Below are positions 1 through 5,447 of a DNA stretch of 7,996 nucleotides, in pieces. A program made the position numbers and the translations under genes. Source of the DNA: Burkholderia sp. (GTDB lineage Bacteria > Pseudomonadota > Gammaproteobacteria > Burkholderiales > Burkholderiaceae); contig JAQGMD010000298.1 in assembly GCA_028292565.1 (NCBI GenBank), positions 1 through 7,996 of the forward strand, given 5' to 3'. The notes beneath the pieces are model-generated. The model did no database searches, was not told the DNA's origin, and worked only from the letters and a program-made list of their open reading frames with translations. Position 1 is the first letter of the stretch. Each line of letters starts with the position of its first letter.

Positions 1-2123
1 CGCTGCCGGTGGCGCTGATCGGCACCTTCCTGTTCATGTACCTGTTCGGCTTCACCATCAACATGATCACGCTGATGGCGCTGTCGCTGTGCGTGGGCCT
101 GCTGATCGACGACGCCATCGTGGTCCGCGAAAACATCGTGCGCCATGCCGGCATGCGGGTAAATGGCCGCTTCAAGAGCCACCGCGACGCGGCGCTGGAA
201 GGCACCGCCGAGATCGGCCTGGCGGTGCTGGCGACCACGTTCTCCATCGTCGCCGTGTTCCTGCCGGTAGGCTTCATGGGCGGCATCATTGGCCGCTTCT
301 TCCACCAGTTCGGTATCACCGTGGTGGCGGCGGTGCTGATCTCGATGTTCGTTTCCTTTACGCTGGATCCGATGCTGTCATCCATCTGGCGCGATCCGGT
401 GGTGAACGACGCAACAGGTGAACAAGGTGGACGCAGGGGCATATACGCCAGTACCATCGGCCGCGTACTGGCCCTGTTCGCGCGCATGGTGCAATGGATG
501 TCGGATACTTACCAGGTCATGCTGCGGTGGTCACTGAAGCACCGCGTGGCGACGCTGGCGATCGCCGCCGCGACGTTCTTCGGCGGCTTCGCTATTCCGG
601 CCACCGGCCTGATCGGGTCGGAATTCGTCCCGCAGGCGGACTATTCGGAAACCGGCGTGACCTATTACACCCCGGTCGGCTCCTCGCTGGAATTTACTGA
701 GACCAAAGCGCGCCAGGTCGAGGCGGTGCTGCGCGAATTCCCGGAAGTGCGGGATATTTACACGACCGTCAATACCGGAGCGGCACAAGGCAAAAATTAC
801 GTTACCTCTTTCGTGCGCCTGGTTCCCAAAAAAGAGCGGGAACGCAGCACCGGCCAGCTCAGCGTTCCGCTGCGCCAGCGCCTGTCGCAGGTGGCGGGCA
901 TCACGGTCACTCATATCGGCTCGCTCGATGGCGTTGGCGGCGATAACAAACAACTGCGCCTGAGCCTGCAAGGCACCGACCTGAAGCAACTGGCAAAGCT
1001 GACCGACGAAGCGATGGCGAAAATCCGCACGATTCCGGGCGTCGTCGATCTCGATTCGAGCCTGAAAGCGGAAAAGCCGACCATCGCCATCGAGCCCAAA
1101 CGCGATATCGGCGCCGACCTTGGTGTAGGCGTGGCGCAAATCGGAATGGCACTGCGCCCCCTGCTCGCTGGGGAAGCGGCCAGCACATGGCGCGCGCCGG
1201 ACGATGAAAACTATGACGTCACCGTGCGCCTGGCGCCGTCCGACCGCAACAACATGGAGGACTTGTCGCGTCTCATGCTGACCAGTTCCCAGACCAATCC
1301 GGACGGCACACCCAAGATGGTGCCGCTGCGCCAGGTCGCCAGTATTACGCCGTCGGTGGGCGCGAACCAGATCAATCGGCGCGACCTGACGCGCGAAGTG
1401 GAACTGTCGGCTAACGTGGTGGGCCGCTCCGCCGGCCAGGTCAGCGCCGACGTCAAACAGGCATTGGACGCCATCAACTGGCAACCCGGCTATCGCTACC
1501 AGATGGGCGGCGCGACGAAAAACATGCAGGAATCGTTCGGCTATGCATTGTCGGCGCTCGCACTGGCGGTCATTTTCATTTACATGATCCTGGCGTCGCA
1601 ATTCGCCAGCTTCCTGCAGCCGATCGCCATCATGTCTTCGCTGCCGCTGACGCTGATCGGCGTGTTCCTGGCGCTGATGTTCTTCCGGTCGACGCTCAAT
1701 ATGTTTTCGATCATCGGCTTCATCATGCTGATGGGCCTGGTCACCAAGAATGCCATTCTGCTGGTCGACTTCGCCAATCAGGCGCGCAAGGCCGGCGCCG
1801 GGCGCACCGCCGCCCTGCTGGAAGCGGCGCATGTGCGCTTGCGTCCCATCCTGATGACGACGCTGGCCATGGTATTCGGCATGGTGCCGCTGGCGTTCGG
1901 GTTGTCCGAAGGTTCGGAGCAGCGGGCGCCGATGGGACAGGCCGTGATCGGCGGCATTATCACTTCGTCACTATTGACGCTGGTGGTGGTGCCGGTGGTC
2001 TACACCTACCTGGACGACCTGGCTGCTTGGGCCCGGCGCAAGTGGTCTGCTGCCGAACCCGAATCAAGCGACGGCGGCCGGATAACCGTATTGCCGCGCG
2101 ATCAGCATGAAGATGCGGTTTGA
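1..2123 (+). CDS. RND (HAE1-type) efflux transporter permease, C-terminal part (5' end outside window)
   Basis: This is an inner-membrane proton-driven exporter of the AcrB/MdtB superfamily, open at the left edge; the reading frame enters at base 3 (Leu-Pro-Val-Ala). About 707 residues are visible, against 1,020-1,060 for a whole protein, so roughly the first third is missing. The TM4 pair Asp-Asp, which relays protons, is at 108-113 within LLIDDAIVVREN. The second periplasmic porter/docking region follows, starting near 'GSEFVPQADYSETG'. The last membrane bundle begins near base 1540 and carries the TM10 Lys (1746-1748) in GLVTKNAILLVDF. Both charged relay positions are therefore intact. The tail after the last membrane helix is short and hydrophilic. 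Its adaptor presumably lies upstream, outside the window. It clearly differs from the second permease at 6701, for example IDDAIVVREN against VDDAIVVVEN, so it is not a recent duplicate. The substrate cannot be read from the sequence. Confidence 0.95.
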   Translation, partial: LPVALIGTFLFMYLFGFTINMITLMALSLCVGLLIDDAIVVRENIVRHAGMRVNGRFKSHRDAALEGTAEIGLAVLATTFSIVAVFLPVGFMGGIIGRFFHQFGITVVAAVLISMFVSFTLDPMLSSIWRDPVVNDATGEQGGRRGIYASTIGRVLALFARMVQWMSDTYQVMLRWSLKHRVATLAIAAATFFGGFAIPATGLIGSEFVPQADYSETGVTYYTPVGSSLEFTETKARQVEAVLREFPEVRDIYTTVNTGAAQGKNYVTSFVRLVPKKERERSTGQLSVPLRQRLSQVAGITVTHIGSLDGVGGDNKQLRLSLQGTDLKQLAKLTDEAMAKIRTIPGVVDLDSSLKAEKPTIAIEPKRDIGADLGVGVAQIGMALRPLLAGEAASTWRAPDDENYDVTVRLAPSDRNNMEDLSRLMLTSSQTNPDGTPKMVPLRQVASITPSVGANQINRRDLTREVELSANVVGRSAGQVSADVKQALDAINWQPGYRYQMGGATKNMQESFGYALSALALAVIFIYMILASQFASFLQPIAIMSSLPLTLIGVFLALMFFRSTLNMFSIIGFIMLMGLVTKNAILLVDFANQARKAGAGRTAALLEAAHVRLRPILMTTLAMVFGMVPLAFGLSEGSEQRAPMGQAVIGGIITSSLLTLVVVPVVYTYLDDLAAWARRKWSAAEPESSDGGRITVLPRDQHEDAV

Positions 2124-2129
2124 TAAAAT
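2121..2129 (+). promoter_or_regulatory. Probable extended -10 promoter of the pcm-like/rhodanese/tolC unit
   Basis: The sequence TGATAAAAT combines an extended -10 TG motif (2121-2122) with the hexamer TAAAAT (2124-2129), one base from TATAAT. No good -35 hexamer is found at 16-18 bp; TTGCCG at 2091-2096 is too far away, as expected if the extended -10 does the work. The TGA stop of the upstream permease (2121-2123) is part of the motif. Transcription would start near 2136, about 40 bases before the methyltransferase ATG. This is prediction only. Confidence 0.45.
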
Positions 2130-2142
2130 AGCGAAATTTTGC

Positions 2143-2161
2143 CCTTAACCAGTCCTTAACC
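2143..2161 (+). repeat. Short direct repeat CCTTAACC x2 in the methyltransferase leader
   Basis: CCTTAACC occurs at 2143-2150 and again at 2154-2161, an 11-bp period close to one helical turn. It lies between the predicted -10 box and the start codon at 2177. Two same-face half-sites could bind a regulator, but the repeat is short and may be chance. Confidence 0.35.
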
Positions 2162-2176
2162 GCTGAGCTTCAGAAC

Positions 2177-2842
2177 ATGAATATCGAAAAAGCCCGTTTC
2201 AACATGATCGAGCAACAAATCCGTCCCTGGGATGTGCTGGACCTGGACGTGCTCGAGTTGCTGGTAGTCGTCAAGCGTGAAGCGTTCGTGCCGGCCGCAT
2301 ACAAGAGCCTGGCCTTCGCCGACTCGGAAATCCCGCTGCCGGGCGGCGAGCACATGTTTGCGCCGAAAATGGAAGCGCGCATCCTGCAGGAACTTGCGAT
2401 CAAGAAGCATGAGCACGTGCTCGAGATCGGCGCGGGTTCCGGCTACATGGCGGCGCTGCTGGCACACAAGGCGCGCCACGTGACGTCCGTCGAGGTCGAC
2501 CCGACGCTGCAAGCGATGGCGAAAGCGAACCTGGCCGATTATGGCATCACCAATGTCGATGTACCGCTCGGCGACGGTGCGCAGGGCTGGGCCGGCTCCG
2601 GGAATAACAGTGCGCCCTACGATGCAATCGTTATTTCCGCTTCGCTGCCGGTGCTGCCGGATACACTGCTGAAGCAGATCAAGGTCGGCGGACGCATCTT
2701 CGCGATCGTCGGCTACGCACCGGCAATGTCTGCGCAACTCATCACGCGCGTTTCCGAGTCGGCGTACAACACCGAGAAAATTTTTGAAACCGATGTGAAG
2801 CCCTTGCGTAACGCACTCGAGCCTTCGCAATTCAAATTCTGA
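2177..2842 (+). CDS. pcm: Protein-L-isoaspartate O-methyltransferase-like protein (PCMT family, divergent)
   Basis: This 221-residue cytoplasmic SAM-dependent methyltransferase belongs to the PCMT family, which repairs isoaspartyl residues in aged proteins; E. coli Pcm has 208 residues. SAM motif I is clear at residues 81-90 (VLEIGAGSGY). An acidic residue follows at the end of the next strand (TSVEVDP), then a GDGAQGW motif and YDAIVISASLP. The N-terminus (QQIRPWDVLD) and C-terminal 'PSQFKF' match, from memory, a betaproteobacterial subgroup. One oddity stands out: true PCMTs have a G-Q-T-I-S-Q-P type segment before the SAM domain, whereas this protein reads GEHMFAP at residues 57-63 with Phe61 in the Ser position, so isoaspartyl repair activity is doubtful. 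The ATG at 2177 is chosen because the family N-terminus begins there; its ribosome site is weak. It is the first gene of a unit with the rhodanese 8 bases downstream. The family assignment is firm; the enzymatic role is uncertain. Confidence 0.85.
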   Translation: MNIEKARFNMIEQQIRPWDVLDLDVLELLVVVKREAFVPAAYKSLAFADSEIPLPGGEHMFAPKMEARILQELAIKKHEHVLEIGAGSGYMAALLAHKARHVTSVEVDPTLQAMAKANLADYGITNVDVPLGDGAQGWAGSGNNSAPYDAIVISASLPVLPDTLLKQIKVGGRIFAIVGYAPAMSAQLITRVSESAYNTEKIFETDVKPLRNALEPSQFKF

Positions 2843-2850
2843 GGATAGTC

Positions 2851-3174
2851 ATGCAAACCATTACCGCACCGGAACTGGCCATGTGGCTCGGCGATGAATC
2901 GCGCGCCAGGCCGGTGCTGCTGGATGTGCGCGAGCCGTGGGAATTCCAGACGTGCCATATCGAAGGCGCCCTGCCGATGCCGATGAATACCGTTCCGGCC
3001 CACATGCAGGAGTTGGACGAAGAGGCGCCCATCGTCTGCATCTGCCATCACGGGGCTCGCAGCATGTCGGTCGCCGCCTTCCTCGAGCGGCAGGGTTTTA
3101 CGCAAGTCACCAACCTGACCGGCGGCATCCATGCCTGGGCGCTGCAAGTCGATGGCTCGATGCCGACCTACTAA
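2851..3174 (+). CDS. Single-domain rhodanese-like sulfurtransferase
   Basis: This 107-residue protein is a compact rhodanese domain of GlpE/PspE size with no signal peptide, so it should be cytoplasmic. The N-terminal signature LLDVREPWEF is at residues 23-32 and HIEGALPMP at 36-44. The active-site loop is CHHGAR at 65-70, with Cys65 as the persulfide-forming residue and Arg70 closing the CxxGxR loop. The C-terminal NLTGGIHAW motif is also present. All catalytic positions are intact, so it should transfer sulfane sulfur; the acceptor is unknown. GAGG (2841-2844) overlaps the upstream stop codon and sits 6 bases before the ATG, which supports translational coupling with the methyltransferase. 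The tolC gene follows after 29 bases. A sulfur-transfer link to protein repair or export is not evident from the sequence. Confidence 0.93.
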   Translation: MQTITAPELAMWLGDESRARPVLLDVREPWEFQTCHIEGALPMPMNTVPAHMQELDEEAPIVCICHHGARSMSVAAFLERQGFTQVTNLTGGIHAWALQVDGSMPTY

Positions 3175-3194
3175 AAATAACTGATAACGCCACC

Positions 3195-3198
3195 GGAG
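3195..3198 (+). promoter_or_regulatory. Ribosome binding site fixing the tolC start
   Basis: GGAG lies 5 bases before the ATG at 3204. The open frame continues upstream into the rhodanese gene as far as 2937, but that part overlaps the rhodanese in another frame and lacks signal-peptide character. This site, and the signal peptide that follows directly, decide the start. Confidence 0.8.
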
Positions 3199-3203
3199 AA
3201 ATA

Positions 3204-4526
3204 ATGCGCAAATCCCTCATTGCCACCCTGATTGCAGGTACTTTGCTGTCACTGAATGCACAGGCCATCGACCTGGTGCAGGTGTATAACGAAGCGCTTG
3301 CCAACGACGCGCAGTACGCCAGCGCGCGTGCCACTCTGGCAGCGGGGCAGGAGAGAGCGCCACAGGCACGCGCGGGTTTGCTGCCGACGGTCGGGCTGTC
3401 CGGCAATTATTCCCGGTCCAACTCGGAAACGAGCGCACCCGGCATCGAGACGTCCACCCCGACATTCAACACGAATGGTTATACGCTGTCGCTGTCACAA
3501 CCGCTGTTCCGCATGGCGAACTGGGAAACCTATCAGCAGGGCAAGCTGTCGGTGGCGGTCAGCGAAGCGCAATTCGCGCAGGCACAGCAGGATTTGATCG
3601 TGCGCGTGGCGCAAGCTTACTTCGATGTCCTTACGGCGCAGGACACGCTCGCCTCGGTACAGTCGCAAAAGGTCGCGATTACGGAACAGCTCGCATCGGC
3701 CAAACGCAACTTTGAGGTGGGAACGGCGACCATCACCGACACCCATGAAGCGCAGGCACGCTACGACCTGGCGGTGGCACAGGAATTCGCCGCGCAAAAC
3801 GACCTCGAAATCAGGCGCAGCGCGCTGCAGCAGATCATCGGCAAGCCCGCCGGCGACCTGGCCATATTGCGCCCGGGCGTCAAGTTGAACTCGCCGGAGC
3901 CGGCACAAATCGAGCGGTGGGTGGATAGCGCGGAACAGCAAAATTACAGCGTGCTGGGGCAACAGCTTGCGGTGGAAATCGCGCAGCGCGAGATCGGAAA
4001 AAGCCGCGCAGGTCATTATCCGACGGTCGACCTGGTAGCTAGCCGCAATCGCAACAATCCGGGCTGGACTGCGTCCTCCCCCGGCGGTGCGACGTCGCAG
4101 TCGAATTCGATTGGCGTGCAGGTGGCGATTCCGCTGTTCTCCGGCTTTGCGGTGACCAGCAGGGTACGGGAAACGATCGCGTTGGAGGACAAGGCGCGTT
4201 TCGACCTCGAAAGCGCACGACGCACAGCCGCACAAGGCGCCCGTCAGGCATTCCTCGGCGTGAATGCCGGCATGGCCCAGGTCAGGGCGCTCGAAGCAGC
4301 GGAAGTGTCAAGCCAATCGGCGTTGGAATCCAATCGCCTTGGTTACCAGGTGGGTGTGCGCATTAATATCGACGTGCTTAATGCGCAGCAGCAGTTGTTC
4401 ACCACGCGCCAGAACCTGGCGAAGGCACGCTATGACACCATCATGAACGGCCTGCGCCTGAAGTCGGCGGCAGGCACGCTGAAGGAAGAAGATTTGATGC
4501 AGGTGAATGCCCTGCTGAGTCACTGA
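3204..4526 (+). CDS. tolC: TolC-family outer membrane efflux channel
   Basis: This 440-residue precursor of the outer-membrane factor forms the exit duct of tripartite efflux pumps and type I secretion systems. The signal peptide is residues 1-21: two basic residues (Arg-Lys), a hydrophobic core, then Ala-Gln-Ala before Ile22. The mature protein opens with DLVQVYNEALANDAQY, the usual TolC start (E. coli: the AENLMQVYQQA type). Two outer-membrane-efflux repeats follow: roughly residues 22-215 and 230-430, each a long alpha-helical hairpin plus beta strands. Gln/Ala-rich heptads are plain, as in FAQAQQDLIVRVAQAYFDVL and the corresponding NAQQQLFTTRQNLAKARYDTI. It is shorter than E. coli TolC (493 with signal), mainly for lack of a long C-terminal tail. 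No Cys follows the signal peptide, so it is not an OprM-type lipoprotein. It is the third gene of the methyltransferase-rhodanese-tolC unit and converges on the repressor gene. It may serve either RND pump in the window. Confidence 0.92.
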   Translation: MRKSLIATLIAGTLLSLNAQAIDLVQVYNEALANDAQYASARATLAAGQERAPQARAGLLPTVGLSGNYSRSNSETSAPGIETSTPTFNTNGYTLSLSQPLFRMANWETYQQGKLSVAVSEAQFAQAQQDLIVRVAQAYFDVLTAQDTLASVQSQKVAITEQLASAKRNFEVGTATITDTHEAQARYDLAVAQEFAAQNDLEIRRSALQQIIGKPAGDLAILRPGVKLNSPEPAQIERWVDSAEQQNYSVLGQQLAVEIAQREIGKSRAGHYPTVDLVASRNRNNPGWTASSPGGATSQSNSIGVQVAIPLFSGFAVTSRVRETIALEDKARFDLESARRTAAQGARQAFLGVNAGMAQVRALEAAEVSSQSALESNRLGYQVGVRINIDVLNAQQQLFTTRQNLAKARYDTIMNGLRLKSAAGTLKEEDLMQVNALLSH

Positions 4527-4560
4527 ATCGTAGGTCGGGATTTCATCCCAACCTACGATT
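4526..4560. repeat. 35-bp inverted repeat at the tolC/tetR junction (possible bidirectional terminator)
   Basis: Two 15-base arms (4526-4540, beginning AATCGTAGGT, and 4546-4560, ending ACCTACGATT) surround a 5-base loop. Fourteen of 15 positions pair; the one mismatch is C4536 opposite A4550 in a plus-strand transcript. In the minus-strand transcript it becomes a G-U wobble, so the stem is continuous for the repressor mRNA. The left arm starts on the last base of the tolC stop, and the repressor stop codon (4543-4545) is in the loop. No T-run follows on either strand, so it is not a textbook intrinsic terminator. The GTAGGTTGGG core resembles palindromes dispersed in many proteobacterial genomes (memory only). 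Confidence 0.75.
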
Positions 4561-5244
4561 ACTCGTATTGCGGGCCGGATCACTGATCCCTGATTCCTGA
4601 TCTCTGTCCACTGATATGCGGAGCGACGGCGCGTAGCGCAGCGTGTTGATACACGCGTCGATCAGTCGTTCCGCGCTGCCCGCGAGGTCAAAGCTGTCGG
4701 GCGCGAACAGCCAGTTGTTGAGCAAGCCATCTACCGTTGCATGCAAGGTGACGCACGCCATGGGGATGTCCAGATCCTTCGGCAATTGTTCCCGCGCGAT
4801 CGCGTTGCGCAGGATGCGGTCGATGTTTGCCATCCCGTCCAGAAAGCATTCATGTTGCCGCACCGAGATCGGATCGATGGGATCGACGAACTCGCATTTG
4901 TGGAACAGGATGTCGAATACCTTGCGGGAATGCGGATTTTGCACCGTCTCCTGCAGGACGAATATGCAGGTGGCGCGCAACTGGCCCAGCGGATCGATTT
5001 CATCGCCATCCTTGCAGGCTTCCACCATTTCTTCCATCGGCAGGCGCACCCGGTCGCACATGGCGTCAAACAAATCGCCTTTGTTCTTGAAGTGCCAGTA
5101 GATGGCGCCGCGGGTTACGTTGGCGGCTTGCGCGACGTCGGCCAGCGAAGTGCGGGCCACGCCATTCTCGTGAAATACATTCTCGGCAGCGTCGAGGATA
5201 CGGTTGCGTGTTTCGAGTGCTTCTTCTTTGGTGCTTCTAGCCAT
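4543..5244 (-). CDS. acrR: TetR-family transcriptional repressor, AcrR/TtgR type, of the divergent efflux operon
   Basis: This 233-residue DNA-binding repressor should bind the palindrome at 5300-5325 and be released by pump substrates. The N-terminal helix-turn-helix spans about residues 10-56, with RNRILDAAENVF, TSLADVAQAANV and the recognition helix VTRGAIYWHF at 43-52, which is the AcrR/TtgR/BpeR type. The helical ligand-binding domain follows (VFDILFHKCEFV and TLHATVDGLLNNWLF). The start is taken at 5244 because the family begins MARxTKEEALETR. An in-frame ATG at 5313 would put the operator inside the gene. The ribosome site is poor (GGAA about 11 bases upstream). The C-terminus is odd: about 22 residues after LRYAPSLR are encoded by a 7-bp tandem repeat and one arm of the inverted repeat, making it longer than the usual 210-215. 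The symbol denotes type; the orthologue may be called ttgR or bpeR. Confidence 0.93.
   Translation of the reverse strand: MARSTKEEALETRNRILDAAENVFHENGVARTSLADVAQAANVTRGAIYWHFKNKGDLFDAMCDRVRLPMEEMVEACKDGDEIDPLGQLRATCIFVLQETVQNPHSRKVFDILFHKCEFVDPIDPISVRQHECFLDGMANIDRILRNAIAREQLPKDLDIPMACVTLHATVDGLLNNWLFAPDSFDLAGSAERLIDACINTLRYAPSLRISVDRDQESGISDPARNTSNRRLG
4582..4616. repeat. Imperfect 7-bp tandem repeat (five units, consensus CCTGATC) inside the tetR 3' end
   Basis: Five consecutive 7-base units read ACTGATC, CCTGATT, CCTGATC, TCTGTCC and ACTGATA. The period is not a multiple of three, so the repeat does not produce a peptide repeat; it encodes the acidic, unconserved-looking part of the repressor tail (ISVDRDQESGISD). 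It lies 21 bases from the inverted repeat at 4526-4560. Slippage could change the length and frame of the repressor C-terminus. Confidence 0.6.
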
Positions 5245-5299
5245 GGCAATAATGATTCCGGTGGTGCTCGCGACGGACGGCTGGGCCGTTTTGCAGAAC

Positions 5300-5325
5300 A
5301 TACATACATTCATGCATGTATGTAT
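5300..5325. promoter_or_regulatory. Predicted AcrR-type operator (26-bp palindrome)
   Basis: Ten-base arms ATACATACAT (5300-5309) and ATGTATGTAT (5316-5325) are exact inverse complements around a 6-base centre, TCATGC, whose inner four bases CATG are also palindromic. From memory, the E. coli AcrR site has the same TACATACATT and ATGTATGTA arms, and over 24 bp only three central bases differ. The repressor next door has an AcrR-type recognition helix. The site lies between the divergent genes and overlaps the adaptor -10 box, so binding should block transcription of the pump and probably of the repressor itself. Confidence 0.85.
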
Positions 5326-5328
5326 AAT
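5323..5328 (+). promoter_or_regulatory. -10 element of the adaptor/permease operon promoter
   Basis: A perfect TATAAT lies across the right arm of the operator. The position 17 bp upstream (5300-5305, ATACAT) is a poor -35 element and lies within the operator's left arm, so the repressor would cover the whole core promoter. The predicted start near 5335 leaves a leader of about 110 bases. For the divergent repressor, TATTAT (complement of 5324-5329) is a possible -10, also overlapping the operator, but it is weak. Confidence 0.6.
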
Positions 5329-5357
5329 AGCATTCTTCGGTTTAATTAAAAGACCAA

Positions 5358-5427
5358 GGTGTCGCGGGCACTGCGCTCAACGCTTAGGGCCTCAGTCACT
5401 CCGCGTTTGAGCAGCCCGCCAGACACC
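5358..5427 (+). other. Long imperfect stem-loop in the untranslated leader of the pump operon
   Basis: Two arms facing each other (5358-5383 and 5403-5427) can pair as: GGTGTC with GACACC, GCGGGC with GCCCGC, GCTCAA or TCAA with the matching TTGAGC/TTGA, and CGC with GCG, separated by 1-3-base bulges. The loop is 19 bases (5384-5402). That gives roughly 20 pairs in 70 bases. It lies downstream of the predicted transcription start and ends 20 bases before the ATG at 5448. No T-run follows, so it does not look like an attenuator terminator. It could be an mRNA-stability or translation-control element, or a decayed mobile-element end. Confidence 0.5.
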
Positions 5428-5447
5428 GATACACCCCATTTATCACC

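Noticed and set aside
531..1832. A 433-codon open frame on the minus strand opposite the left permease
   Set aside because: Its translation is Arg/His/Gln-rich and low in complexity, typical of an antisense shadow in GC-rich DNA. The plus-strand protein has all RND motifs.
2937..3203. An 89-residue N-terminal extension of the TolC frame into the rhodanese gene
   Set aside because: It overlaps the rhodanese in another frame, is Arg/His-rich without a signal peptide, and the ATG at 3204 has a good ribosome site followed directly by a signal peptide.
3495..4235. A 246-codon minus-strand open frame opposite tolC
   Set aside because: It is an antisense shadow rich in Arg and His with no domain; tolC has a signal peptide and two OEP repeats on the plus strand.
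4526..4560. Calling the tolC/tetR inverted repeat a standard Rho-independent terminator
   Set aside because: No T-run follows the stem on either strand, so only a possible terminator or dispersed-repeat role is claimed.
5245..5313. A 23-residue N-terminal extension of the TetR repressor to an ATG at 5313
   Set aside because: It would start inside the operator palindrome, and the added residues are not typical of the family, which begins at the MARSTKEEALETR position.
4741..5349. A 202-codon plus-strand open frame opposite the TetR gene
   Set aside because: Its composition and lack of recognisable motifs mark it as the mirror of the repressor coding sequence, and it runs through the divergent promoter region.
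5384..5402. A short leader peptide or attenuator in the adaptor leader
   Set aside because: I found no convincing start codon with ribosome site and no terminator hairpin with a T-run in the leader.
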